A DNA stretch of 64,000 nucleotides from Phoronis australis (GCA_002633005.1 NMRA01000574.1:201778-265777), one strand, 5' to 3'. Counted from the stretch's first letter, positions 9,850 to 20,850 are shown. Numbers and translations: made by a program. Notes: generated by a model not told the origin, from the sequence alone.

Positions 9850-10910
9850 ACACCTTTCCTAAAGTGTTCAGAGTCAGTGTGACTGCATATCGTTCTTTAC
9901 CAAAGCTGGCACTGATGATTCCTTTTCAGCTAAATTCGTCACCCATTTAAATTATCACATTCTATGCATGGCCACATTTAAATAAGTTGTACCCAGACAC
10001 TCAGTGCTTTTCATCACCACCAACTCTGAGATGAGCGTGAATCTTTGCCTCGCTAAAAAGTGGAGGGTAACCAGACAAATACTTTGTGTCTATCAAAAAA
10101 TCACTTTGTAGTAGACCTTTTAAACATGGTGGAGCATAAAAAAGAAGCCAGGTTTACAATTCAGTTCCCTTGATTAAGGTATTTGTTTCTTAATCACTTA
10201 GTAGTCTTCTGGAAGACAAATATTCTGTAGACGTTGTGAAATTAATGTTAAGTGCTTCCCAATAAAAAGGGTTTTCCACTATGAGTTTTTGAAAACCAAA
10301 AAGACATCAACTGTTTTGTGACACCCATGAGGACACCGTGTATGTAATCTGGAACAATGCCGCTAACTAAATCGAACCATGGCATAGAAGCAAGGCCAGT
10401 CAGTCCAATAATACCTTCGCAGCGCATTCCAGAAATTGCTGCTGTAGGTCTTTTAACATACTTAATGTTGTCCTTCCAAAGGGATTGTGCCTAGCATGAC
10501 CCTTGCCTACTGTCATTGCTTCTTCTTCACACGTTGAACACCCAAAAGTACCATTGTGCATGGTTTTTTAAGCACATACCCTTTCGCCTGCAAATTAAGT
10601 GTGCCGCACAATATCGTAAGCTGTACGGTAAAAGGTTCCTTAAAAGGTGGTGGAAATATTACCACCCCATGTTTTGTCAACCTGCACATCTGTTCCTCAA
10701 ATGACCACAGGTAGTTTAAATATGGGGGGTTGCTCTTACCGTGCCAGATGCCCGCAAGAATAATATTATTTCGGGCAAATGTTGCTTAGACTGGCATCTG
10801 ATTAGTGGCTTAAGATATGGGTCAAAGTTTGACTTTAGATGAACTGTAAATTGAAATACCTTGTATGTTAAAAAAATTGCACTGATGGTATTGACAGAAG
10901 CCAAAATTTG
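9850..10910 (-). pseudogene. Tnp2-type (EnSpm/CACTA-like) transposase relic
   Basis: Three-frame reading of the minus strand gives a string of conserved blocks. These are ILAGIWHGKSNPPYLNY-like (about 10690-10750), LTILCGTLNLQAKGYVLKNH (about 10570-10630), GHARHNPFGRTTLSMLKDLQ (about 10450-10510), VSGIVPDYIHGVLMGVTKQL (about 10310-10370) and YAPPCLKGLLQSDFLI (about 10090-10140). The VPDYIHGVLMGVTK block is characteristic of transposases annotated as Transposase_21/tnp2-like. At least five frameshifts and several stops make it a fossil. Confidence 0.65.
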
Positions 10911-11457
10911 ACCCTACTATAACTCTTCTAGATAAAGTCGGCCATCTATCATATCTCGTGTTACACCCTCTCATTTAAACACATTGCTTTAGATTTAGTT
11001 TCCTGAATATTTGTCCAGCAGTCAGGCTTTTCTAAAATTTGTGACAACTTGTGTTCAACATCAGACAATAAAAATGAAGCATTGGGTTGCCCGATTGGCT
11101 TTACTTGGGCTGTGGGTTTATATTGCACAAAGATAAAACCCGAGGTGGTTCGTATGATGTATTAAAAGCTTCTGATGTGATAGTATAAAAATCTAACATA
11201 TAGCATGCAAGTGAACCTATTCGACCAATCAGAATGTGCGCCAAATATAAAACTAACCAATGGGGAAGATTGGCTAGGGCTGGGATGATTTGTAAATATA
11301 TGTCAAGAGGTAGCAAGTAATAAGTTTAAACTGAACATATACAGGAAATACCTAAGGTAAATATATGTCAAGAGGTAACAATTAATAACTTGAACTGAAC
11401 ATGTACAGGAAGTACCTAAGCTAAATAAACCAAGAAAACCAGTCACAAACACATTCC
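10911..11457. repeat. Probable 3' LTR of BEL copy 1, with a 65-bp internal duplication
   Basis: On the minus strand a purine tract (CGCGCCCGGGGAGAATATTGG) at about 11457-11475 follows the BEL coding region, as expected just before a 3' LTR. Below it lies a direct repeat: GTAAATATATGTCAAGAGG at 11292 recurs at 11357 (65-bp period). The true end of the LTR cannot be set, because the matching 5' LTR is gone. Nothing is recognised in 10911-11090. Confidence 0.4.
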
Positions 11458-11652
11458 AATATTCTCCCCGGGCGCGAAAAATGTTGAACATAATAGTAAA
11501 TGGTCGAAACCAGAAATAAATCAGGCAAACATTAAATATTAAGTCAATACGGAAATAAAACAGCAAACAAATGTGAAACAAGACAATAAGAATAGTAAAC
11601 AAGATATATATGTCACAATCGAGTAAGTTATATAGAGTCCGTATCATGCAGT

Positions 11653-12271
11653 TTATGCTGACGTTTCCAAAGGGTAAAGTTTCTTAACGGGTCTACTGAT
11701 TAGTCCGTTTTTCGTTTTGAGAACCACAGAACGCACATGTCCATCGTTACCGCGATTGATTTTTTCCACTTTGCCCATATTCCACATGACACGTGGGGTA
11801 TTTTCGTCATGTATAAGAACGATGTCACCACAACTTATGTTCAAGGATTGGCAACCAGATTTGATAGTGTGATACTCGCGAAGAGATGTAAGATATTCGG
11901 ATTTCCATCGCCGAGTAAAGGTTGGAACGTCGTACGTATCATTGCTCTACTGCTGATGCCCCAAAATCTGGGTCGTCGATGTCATCATCATCCACTGAAT
12001 TGAACGGTAAACAACTGAGGCGGCACCCATGCAATAAGTGAGCCGGAGTAAGCGAATCGGGGTCCTGTATGTCACTAGACAGAAATGTGATTGGTCTGTC
12101 GTTAAGAAGACACTCACATTCAACAAGCAGAGTGCGCATCTTCTCAAAGTGAAGTTTCGATCGTCCAAGTATTTTCTTAATCGTCGTTTTGGTAATGCCT
12201 ATCAGTCTTTCCCAGAAACCACCATACCATGGGGCACGCTGAGGGATGAATTTCCATTGCACGCGATGGTG
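11653..12271 (-). pseudogene. BEL/Pao retrotransposon copy 1: integrase and DUF5641 remnant
   Basis: The minus strand begins in the middle of the integrase (VQWKFIPQRAPWYGGFWERL, conserved in BEL/Pao), then CECLLNDRPITF, LTPAHLLHGC, WKSEYLTSLRE, and the C-terminal DUF5641 block (GDIVLIHDE, RPVKKLYPLE) ending at 11653. There is a frame break near 11930. Everything upstream of the integrase middle is replaced at 12272 by the LTR of BEL copy 2, so copy 1 is the older host of a nested insertion. Confidence 0.8.
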
Positions 12272-12729
12272 TGTGGAAATTCTGGCTATGTAGTATAGGG
12301 GGTCGCCGTGTGAGTTGCCTCGCAGTGTCGGTAGATACAAAGTGGTGATAACTAGACAGTTCAGCAGTGAACCTGTCTAAATAACAAGTCGTGTCGTTGT
12401 GCTGACTAAATGGCAACTGATTTTATTCTACACTCCAAGTCATTTATATACACAATCATTGATAAAATAACTATGACACGTGGGCTAATACTAAGGAAAT
12501 GACTAAACTATAATACAAAACAATTCTTATAAATGATTCGATGTCACAAGGAAGCTAGACCAAATAAGGCAGATTGTTACGTAACCAATTCCTGAGTTGA
12601 AGGAACTCTGTAGTAAACAAACTGTCTGTGAGGTATGGCTGGACATTTGAGCTGAGACACATCTGGTTCCGGTCAGTATGAATCAGCTGATGGGCGAAGT
12701 GTCAAAACAAATCACGGAAATCCGTGACA
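12272..12729 (-). repeat. 3' LTR of BEL/Pao copy 2
   Basis: 458 bp, starting TGTCACGGATT and ending CCACA on the minus strand. A purine-rich tract (GGCCACCCGGGGAG) lies immediately before it, and about 315 bp are nearly identical to 14388-14706. Polyadenylation and promoter elements of the retrotransposon would lie here. Confidence 0.85.
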
Positions 12730-12864
12730 CTCCCCGGGTGGCCGAAAAAATGGCAAAGTACTAAAGAAAAATACATGTCTAGATACTAAAACAAACAATC
12801 AACAGAAAACGGTAACTATAACTAACTGGAATACAAATATGCATGTCTCACTAAATAGATGTAA

Positions 12865-13856
12865 TTAGTCCTTAAAACAATTTCGTATCTTCTGTATGGC
12901 TTGCCTTGCTGCATTCCGTACTGGTCGGGAAGTTGCAGTGGTTTGGGTCTCCATCTCCAGGGCGAGTGGTCGGTCTCCATCGTCAGTGGCGTCATTTACC
13001 TCCAGTGGATAAAGCTTGGCTAGTGGACGATTCGTAACTCTGTTGCCGGTTCTCACTGTTGCTGAACGCACAAGGCCATCAGCACCGAAGTGTAACTGTA
13101 TGACCTTGGCTAAGGGCCACGAAACACGTTTTTCATCATCCATGTGAATGATGACAACATCACCGACTTGAATTCTGTTGCATTGCTGGTTGTTCCCTTT
13201 CGTCTGTGCGTGTCTTTCTCGAAGTACCGGCAGATACTCATGTTTCCAGCGTGTCCAGAAATTGCGAAATACGTTGTCTAGGTGTTTGAAGCGTCTGCTA
13301 AGTTGATCTGGGGTCACTGTGTAATCAGGGTCGAGGATTTCCTCGTCTGTGACATAGTTGTGCGGCAGTGGAGAGATGATTCGTCCATGCAGTAGATGAG
13401 ATGGGGTTATAGGTTGTAGATCGTCCGCATCATTTGACATGTATGTGAGTGGCCTGTTGTTGATAATCATCTCTGCTTCTGTTAGGATGGTTGAGAGTTC
13501 ATCGTAGGATACACATGCGCGGCCAAGTACCTTCTTGATGACTGATTTTGTAACACCAATGAGTCTTTCGTAGAACCCTCCAAACCACGGGGCTCGTTTC
13601 GGTATAAATGACCACTTTATCTGGTTAGAGGCAAGGTATGTTTGGACTGGAACACTGTTGATCAACTTTCCGACGGTGTCAGCGGCGGAGAGAAATGTCG
13701 TCGCATTGTCCGAGATGATGTGGCTGGGCATGGAACGTCGGCTTGTAAATCGGCGAAAGGCTTGTAAGAAGGTGTGTGCAGTCATGTCAGGCACTAACTC
13801 CAAGTGAACGGCTCTGGTGACAGCGCAGGTGAATAAACAGACATAACACTTGTTCT
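12865..13856 (-). pseudogene. BEL/Pao copy 2: integrase and DUF5641 domain, frame open for 312 residues
   Basis: The minus strand encodes the C-terminal two thirds of a BEL/Pao Pol. It opens ELVPDMTAHTFLQAFRRF, carries the second catalytic aspartate in SDNATTF, then KRAPWFGGFYERLIGV with the catalytic glutamate, NNRPLTY, and the DUF5641 domain (GDVVIIHMDDEKRVSWPLAK, RPLAKLYPLE), ending in a stop at 12865. The upstream frame is lost in the assembly gap at 13857, so protease, RT and RNase H are missing or unsequenced. The long clean frame implies a fairly young insertion. Confidence 0.85.
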
Positions 13857-13963
13857 NNNNNNNNNNNNNNNNNNNNNNNNNNNNNNNNNNNNNNNNNNNN
13901 NNNNNNNNNNNNNNNNNNNNNNNNNNNNNNNNNNNNNNNNNNNNNNNNNNNNNNNNNNNNNNN
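13857..13963. other. Assembly gap (107 N)
   Basis: A run of N between the Gag and integrase portions of BEL copy 2. A complete element would have several kilobases here, so the gap size is probably nominal or the element is internally deleted. Confidence 0.99.
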
Positions 13964-14236
13964 ATTCTGGAGATCGCTGAACAGGCAGTATGTTTCCATG
14001 AGGAAGTCGTCGGTGTCCCCCAGGTAATTGAGTTTTTCGGCGTCGTCTGGCATGAGTTCTAAAAGTTCTTTCTGGTAATCTTCATATAGCTTTCGTTGTT
14101 GTGCGATGACGCCTAGACGGTTGTCTAGCGTTTTTAGGTCCTTGGCTTGGAGCGATTGCATCATGTCGGTGACTTCATCAATGTAGCGTTCTATGTGCTT
14201 TCTGGCTTGTTGTTGGCGTTTCTGGGCGAGATCCAT
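13964..14236 (-). pseudogene. BEL/Pao copy 2 Gag N-terminus
   Basis: An open minus-strand frame of 91 residues starts MDLAQKRQQQARKHIERYID and continues as a helical, charged coiled-coil (QSLQAKDLKTLDNRLGVIAQ, YEDYQKELLELMPDDAEKL). This is typical of the start of BEL Gag-Pol. It runs into the gap. The 150-base leader between it and the LTR contains the primer-binding-like TCTGGTGCCGTGGCC at about 14370-14385. Confidence 0.65.
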
Positions 14237-14387
14237 GCTTCGTTGTAGTTAATGGTCGTCGTGATCGTCTTTGAGACTGTAGTAGTTTGCAGTTGGCGTT
14301 GTGTCGTCGCTGGGCTGGCAGCAGGCTGGTTGAGTCAAGCTGGTTGGTTCTCGGTTCTTCTCCTCTGTTGGCCACGGCACCAGAAAA

Positions 14388-14706
14388 TGTGGGGAAATTC
14401 TGGCTATGTAGTATAGGGGTTCGCCGTGTGAGTTGCCTCGCAGTGTCGGTAAATACAAAGTGGTGATAACTAGACAGTTCAGCAGTGAACCTGTCTAAAT
14501 AACAAGCCGTGTCGTTGTGCTGACAAAATGGCAACTGATTTTATTCTGCACTCCAAGTCATTTATATACACAATCATTGACAAATAACCATGACACATGG
14601 GCTAATACTAAGGAAATGACTAACTATAACACAAACAATTCTTATAAATGATTCCACTTCACAAGGAAGCTAGACTAAATAAGGCAGATTGTTACGTAAC
14701 CAATTC
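14388..14706 (-). repeat. 5' LTR of BEL/Pao copy 2, truncated at its start
   Basis: It aligns with 12272-12590 with few differences, ends ...CCCCACA next to TTTTCTGGTGCCGTGGCC (a BEL-type primer binding site), and lacks about the first 140 bases of the full 458-bp LTR. The break lies at GTTACGTAACCAATTC, where Ginger-like sequence begins. Confidence 0.8.
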
Positions 14707-15660
14707 GTTAAGTGCTTGCTTGATCACCTGTCAAACAGCATCAATGTGGATGTCATTTAGCCAGGCATTTGATGGGAGGATGTCATCATACTAGCAGTCA
14801 TTTTCTTTCATCTTGGCAGGTTGCCCTTGGATCTTAGTTTGTGCTTTTCCTTTAGGTGGCTCTTCTCCAAGAGGTGAGAAATAATAATCTATAATCTTGT
14901 TGTATTCTGTGTTCTTAATGTACTTTACCTGTAACAGTGCCACGTGTCGCAGTTGTTGCACTGTATCTTGAAGCCTTCATTAGGTTTTCTACTAGAACAG
15001 AAATTTTTCTTTTCTACTGGCACAAACACTTTCTTGCGTCACCTGCTGTTGTTCTCTGATAGAAAAGGTGTTACTTTTCCATTCTTTAGGCAATAATCAC
15101 AAGATGTTGACGCATTCCCTTCAGCTCATAAGTCAGATTATGCTCATACTCTTCAAATACCAGTGATGTTGCAAAAGCAGTGGCACATACACCACGGCTA
15201 GAGCTGTCATTTTGGCGATTCATAGCGACAACATTGAGCGACTTTGTTGTCCTTGGCATGCAGCAGGTCTGTAACCACCTTCAAGAGGTCTTAACCTAGT
15301 TTCAGCATCATGCTGTCATAAACAGATGCTGTAGAGGGCTCATCCCCAACAGCAGAAATGCATACTCAATGGCTATCATTCACATTAAGAATCTGAATGA
15401 AGTCTTCTTTCGCCACTGTCCACGTCAGACTCTTTTGGTAGACAGGGTTGTACAATCTTTCCACACTCTGATGTGCTTGCCATTTCAGTCGACAAGCGGC
15501 ATCAATGTGGATGTCATTTAGCCAGGCATTGGATGGGACGATGGCATCATACTGGCAGTCATTTCCTTTCATCTTAGCAGGTGCTTTTGGTTTGTGGTTT
15601 TCTTTTAGGTGGCTCTTATAGGTTGTTCTCTGTTGTTGTTGGCAAGACTGATGTTGAAAT
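14707..15660 (-). mobile_element. Ginger-like copies C and D: Ulp1-like peptidase and PHD-like finger
   Basis: From 15660 down, the minus strand reads: basic linker and KGNDCQYDAIVPSNAWLNDI, RLYNPVYQKSLTW, DFIQILNVNDSH (catalytic H), SVYDSMMLKLG, then NDSSSRGVCATAFATSLVFE (about 15150-15210), the catalytic-cysteine block of a C48/Ulp1 peptidase with DCG changed to GVC. After that come a basic stretch and a PHD-like remnant (KIQCNNCDTWHCY, near 14960). A second unit starts directly behind (QDYRLLFLTSW to WLND at about 14770) and is cut by the BEL LTR at 14706. Frames are interrupted by several stops. Ulp1 and PHD domains are known accessory domains of Ginger1 elements. Confidence 0.65.
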
Positions 15661-15965
15661 TTGTGAGCGAGAAAACCACTTTCTTTGACGAAAGTTTATT
15701 GAGCAAAATAAAAACAAAACATTACAAAGATGGCTGGCGGACGCTGAACGCTTTCCTGCTTCTTGTTGTGAAGTCCTTCTTTTCTTTCTCCGAAGCACTG
15801 TCCGCTTGTGGATTTTCTGTGCCATCAATGAATCCAAACAAATTTTGTTGAGGTGAATACCTAACTGTTGGTTGGTGAGATATACCACAAGATTTCAAGA
15901 AATCAATGAATTAATTTGATACATATTCTCCTCCCCCATCACTGCGTAACGTGCCTATCTTACAC
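15661..15965 (-). pseudogene. Copia integrase fragment joined to a 3'-end-like segment
   Basis: On the minus strand, 15960-15845 encodes IGTLRSDGGGEYVSN, a stop, then FIDFLKSCGISHQPTVRYSP and QQN. This is the Ty1/Copia integrase region with the second catalytic D and the YSPQQNG site. It passes directly into unrelated sequence that ends with a GCTCAATAAACTTTCGTC polyadenylation-type signal near 15690-15710, as in Copia LTRs. The piece is wedged between Ginger fragments. Confidence 0.6.
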
Positions 15966-15984
15966 CAACAGCAACATCAGTGTG

Positions 15985-17440
15985 GATGTCATTTAGCCAG
16001 GCATTTGATGGGACGGTGGCATCATTACTGGCAGTCATTTCCTTTCATTTGAGCTGGTTGCTTTTGGATCTTAGTTTGTGCATATTTTACTCATAGGGGG
16101 CGCTTCTCTTTTAGGCTTATCTCTGTTGTTGCTAGACTGTAGCGCTGGCTGTTGTTTTTCTTGCAGTCGTCTCCTTTCATTTTCTTAGCAGGTGGCTCTT
16201 TGTTGATCTTAGGTTGCTCTTTTCTCTCTGTCTTGTAAGGTTGTTCCCTGTTTTTACAAGCTTGACCTGGATGGCAGGAACTGCTACATTCTGGGGAGAT
16301 TGCTCTCCAATCACAGAAGCAGTTGATGATGGCCCCTCACTCTCATGGGATGATGTCTCCTGATTAGCTGGTGATGGTCCTGAACTGGCAAGCCGTGGCG
16401 TGCTACAACTCTGAAAAGATTGCTATTCACCACAGAAGGAGGCGATGATGGCCTCTTCACTATCACAGGATGATTTTGACTCCTGTGTAGCCGATGGTAT
16501 TGGAGGTTTTTGTTACTTGATGGTGTCATGTGCAGGTAATTCCTCTTCATCCAAAACAGCTGGCCCAGCACCTTGAAAAGGGCTACCCTTGGGGCTTGAT
16601 CCCATTGACCACTTAATAAGGCAGTTCATTTGTTGTTGTGCTCCAAGTTGTGTTCATTTTGTACATGTTTCTGAGCAGGTACATAGACCAAGGAAACAAT
16701 AGTTTCTGTAAATCAACTCCTTCCTCAGCCTTCATTTTTTCCAGCTTCTCTTGTACCACACGTCTTCCACTCTCCACTACTCCTTGAGATTGTGAATGAT
16801 TTGGTCGGCCACTAGCAAATTATACGTCTGCTCTCAATTGTTTGAGAAGTGACTTCAGGAAGTTGTTGACGAACTTTTGTCCATTATCTGAATAGAAAAT
16901 GCGTGGGTGACCCGTGTACAGCAGAAATCTCTCCTGCAGCTTGACTGCTGCTTCATCTGCCTTTTTGGACGGCAATGGAAAAAGTATGTGGAATTTAAAG
17001 AAGACATTCGCAACATGACTGATGTAATCATATTTACCATCGTGCAACTGTCTCATGTCAGTCAAGTCGATCTGAATACAGTGAAGAAACTCCTTAAAGA
17101 TGGGTTTTCAAGGGTGGACGTTCTTTCCCTTTCTTGTAGGTAGGACAGGTCACGCAGAAGGTCTGCACATATGTCTGTGGAATTCCCCAGAATTGCCAGA
17201 CGACGATGTCATTCACCTTTTTTGTAACCGGCATGACCCCCGTCTACCCTATAGATATTTTCCACTTGCCAGAAGGACATCTCCAATAGTGGAAATGCAA
17301 ACCCAATTGCTATCATTCTCATTAACAATCTGAATGAAGTCCGCTTTTGCCACTAGTAACGTCAGACTTTGTTGGTAGACAGGGTTGTACAACCCTTCCA
17401 CACTAGCTTGAGAAGCATTAACCCATATAGGATTTTATTA
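15985..17440 (-). mobile_element. Ginger-like copy E: best preserved integrase region
   Basis: The minus strand reads: end of the Ulp1-like core (LYNPVYQQSLTL, DFIQIVNENDSNWVCISTIG, about 17290-17400), a cysteine-rich zinc-binding lead-in (about 17130-17250), then the integrase core at 17065-16820. That core has LTDMRQLHDGKYDYISHVAN with the first aspartate, FPLPSKKADEAAVKLQ and FYSDNGQKFVNNFLKSLLKQ with the second. The glutamate region follows (SQGVVESGRRVVQEKLEKMK, about 16740-16800), NELPY, and a Ser/Pro-rich linker to about 16300. Below 16265 the basic linker and the Ulp1 start (NSQR..., KGNDCQ) of another unit follow without a gap. Stops and shifts are few in the core but the gene is not intact. 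Confidence 0.7.
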
Positions 17441-17559
17441 TATAACAATTACTGGTGTAAAAAGTTGATGAGGATGATGTGTGTAGCAAAGGTTGAAGTC
17501 TTTTCAGTTGAAAATTTTGATACTACCGAGGGCTGTCATTTCTTCCTCATCTTTTACGT

Positions 17560-17690
17560 TCATGATAGATTTGACAACAGTTTCTTTAGATTCCAATGTC
17601 AAACACATGTTAGACGCCATTTTGAGTGACCACCTTAGCTGGTTGCCGATGAGTCCTGCGGCAAAGCGTCATCGGATATATAGTGTCTTA
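17560..17690 (-). promoter_or_regulatory. Possible promoter and first exon upstream of Ginger copy E
   Basis: On the minus strand a TATA-like CTATATATC (about 17672-17680) lies about 65 bases upstream of ATGGCGTCTAACATG at about 17619. The short frame MASNMCLTLESKETVVKSIM continues to a possible donor (CTCG|GTAGTA, near 17528). The next recognisable coding block on this strand is the Ulp1-like core of copy E near 17400, so this may be the transposon's 5' exon. There is no homology support. Confidence 0.25.
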
Positions 17691-17699
17691 TAACAATAG

Positions 17700-19540
17700 G
17701 TACTATTTGACTGACCAATGACCAATCGATATTTTGTCATGGGAGAGTTACCATCGGTCATTGAAGTAATAACTAAGACGAGAGAAAACAGGATATACTT
17801 TTTTCTCTCTGAAATTACGTACAGTGAACCATTTAGTGTTGGCGCACAGCCACTCACAATGCTTTGCAAGATCAGTACATTTACGTAACTATTTCAGAAG
17901 TTTTTACTGTACTGAGTGTTGGTTTGCATTGACATTAATTTGTACATAAAGCAAACTAATCACTGTAGTACAAGAAAGTCAGCGAAAATTCGGTCTACTA
18001 GCACTGTACTACACTTCTGTCGCTTATCCGCAAACGGACGTCCCATTTACGGGTTACGTCACGAACACACATGTTGCTTACGTCATAATGCGCAAGTCCA
18101 TGTAACGTGCAGGACACCAGTTAATTTTTAAATTCACAGTCGCCAAATAGTACTTGAAAGTAATTAAAACACTTCAAATAATATTGTTTATGGTGCAGTC
18201 ATGGGTACATTCAACAGGTTACATTGACCTTGCACTTTTTGATTAATTTTAAGACACACGCCATCTTCTGTTTATCTTTACTTTTTCAGACGTGTTTTAT
18301 GTAAGTTGTGCAACATTGCGTGAAATTGCAGTTCTGTTGTAGGTTATAGTCTTGTAAATTCTCAGTGTTCAATGAACATTTTCCTAAAACACACATCATA
18401 GTCACTAGATTACTGTAGTGAAACTCTTTAGAAGTATACGTACTTAGTGGATTGCTTACAATTTTGTTTATTGTATCCTTTGCTGATGAGTTTTGTCAGG
18501 TAATCAGAGATTGGGATGTACCACAGGTCACTCTAATTTGTTGATATGGTGTTGATGAGTGTGGGGGGGGTTCTATTTGACTGGTGTTCGCCAGGAGACT
18601 GATATCTTCATTAGAAGTGGAACCTTGTATTGGAACTTTTCACTGGTAGTCACAGGTGACTATTTTTTCTGTGCACACCTCGGGTTACTTTGAAAGTTTG
18701 TAATAGTCATTGCTTTATGCACGTCAACTGTACATTAAAGTGTCAAAGGTTAGGCGGACCCTAGAAAAATGTTGTAATTTAGTTAAATTTGGAACGTGGT
18801 ATCTTAGAAATGGTTGATTGGATTCCTGTGAAACTGTGCTTTGTGTACTGTTTTCTAAAATGATGTTAAGAATTGTTGTAAAGATGTTCCACTTTTAAAT
18901 TGGGCACTATACAATTACTGGACTTTTATGATTTTTGTGAATATACTTGATTTGCATAAAACAAAAACAAAATGTAGAAACTGGAATTACAGCATTTTTA
19001 GATCTCATCTTGAACATTTATGTTAAGTAAAATTTGATTATGTTCTTTATACTGTTGTTTTGCCATCAATGTACCTTTATTTTATGGTAAATTTCTGTAA
19101 AAAGACTTGGGCATGTGGCACAAATAATGTCAGATTGATGAAAAGTCAAAAATCAAATTCTACAACCTTTCTGCATTCAGAAAATAAAATACTTTTAGTG
19201 AGTTAAAATTTATAGTTCTTTAGATATTTGACTTGATATGTAAACTTATGAATAAAGTCTTAATGTGAAAATTCCTCTAAAATACACTTGCAAATCTCAC
19301 ATCATTATTTGTGTGATGTGCTCTGTACACTGTTGTCAAGCAATTCAGGAGTTCAAATTTGATTGACAATGTCATGCGCCCAACACGATCGGAAAATGTG
19401 AAATATTCAGCAAGCTATGGGAACTGACATTGATCATCAAAAATGAGGAAGTGCAAAATTTTGAAGTACAGTAAGCTGTGCTCCAATCATGGTAATTTTT
19501 ATACGCGCACATTAACATATGTCTGTGCATGTTGTGGTCA
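17700..19540. other. Intergenic, no gene seen
   Basis: AT-rich single-copy-looking DNA. All frames are short and lack codon structure. A G-run occurs at 18563-18570. I see no RNA gene or repeat of note. Confidence 0.5.
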
Positions 19541-20850
19541 TCTGTGTCTTGTGGTCATCTGTGTTTGGCATCTGCTGCTGTATCTCGTGAACGCCTTGTA
19601 GGATCTGAATGAGATTTGACAGATGTGTTCCTCTGAAGCTGAGGAAAGATGACAACGAGTTTCAGATCAATCCAACTATTGCTGTCACTGTGCCCCCTAG
19701 TGGCAATTTTATTTGTTTATGTTTGCCTTTGTATCTTCTGAATTCCTTGGTGGATTTCTTGGCAATTTCCACATAGGTTTCTAACTAGGAGACTATACCT
19801 TTCCATTGTTGGACCAGTTCAATATATTATGGTTAATTTTTGTCTCGCTTATTCCAACTGGCTGAGTTCAATGATGGCAGCCGCCTGCTCAAAGCCGGTA
19901 TTATTTATGGCCATGCTGCGAAGAGTCACAAGAAGAGCCGTGCCCGAGTGCTGTCGAATTAAATGCTTACAGGCAACGTCAGCCCTGGAGTTCTGCGCCT
20001 TCTGCTGTCACGGGGATGGTCTGGGGAGGGGATTAATGCACCAGCATATCCCTGATGATCCTGTCCGTGACAGGTATTACAGGTATTACTCGCTTATTCC
20101 TTGCGCCTCCTTATTTGCCAAAGAACTCAAAGGATTATTATGAAAATTGCCATACGTGTTCCGGATGAGAAGTCATAGTTGAGATTGATTTTCAGGCAGG
20201 TGTGACTGTAGGCAATGACCATCGCCTCTGTTGGCCCGACTGCTGTAGGGTCTCCTAATGGAAATTTTGTTATTGTTTGTCTGTGGACATATCTCCTTAA
20301 CCCTTTGGAAGACCTTTGTGAAATTTGGCAAGTGTTTTCCAATGAATGCGTCAAAGGGCGGCCATGACTTCGACGGAACTAATTACCGTTGTGCCCCCTA
20401 GTGGCAATTATAGTTACCGTATTACATTTGCCTCTACCTTCAGTGTTCTTGACAGTTTGTGACAAATTTTACAGCACTTCCCAATTTCGAGATTCGAAAT
20501 ATTTTGTACCACCTGGAGGTCATTTATGTTATTTGGTCATCTTGAAAGTTACATATGTGTTCACACTGCCAAGAGCTTGGCAGACGTTGATTTTGAAACG
20601 GGTTCAACTTCTGTCGTGCCCCCAAGTGGCAATTTTGCATCTGCAACTTCATCTCTGAAACTCCTTACGGGATCTTTGTGAAATTTGCCAAGTGTGAATC
20701 CTGTTACGTGTAACTTAAAACATATCCGACTACCGCTTTGCGCTCTAGTGGAATGTGATTTTTACATTTGCCTCTCGTGTCAGATTAGATTTTCATCAAA
20801 TGTGGCGAATAGTGTTCCATTGAGGAGACAATGGCACCTTGATATTTAAA
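19540..20850. repeat. Array of diverged repeats with a CCCCCTAGTGGCAA core
   Basis: The core TGCCCCCTAGTGGCAATTTT occurs near 19690, 20390 and (with changes) 20615. Weaker versions lie near 20240 and 20735. Each is followed by a similar tail (TTTGCCT..., GTATCTTCTGAA, CTCCTTANGGGATCTTTGTG, AAATTTGNCAAGTGT). Spacing is irregular (about 125-550 bases). The unit looks like a decayed tandem or dispersed repeat. The intervening 19860-20100 is more GC-rich and different. Confidence 0.55.

Noticed and set aside
15750-15850. FGFIDGTENPQ peptide resembling a Dyp-type peroxidase motif
   Set aside because: It appears in a short frame directly after a Copia integrase scrap with no other peroxidase block; coincidence.
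19829-20143. 104-residue plus-strand frame
   Set aside because: Unbiased composition, no family resemblance, embedded in a repeat region.
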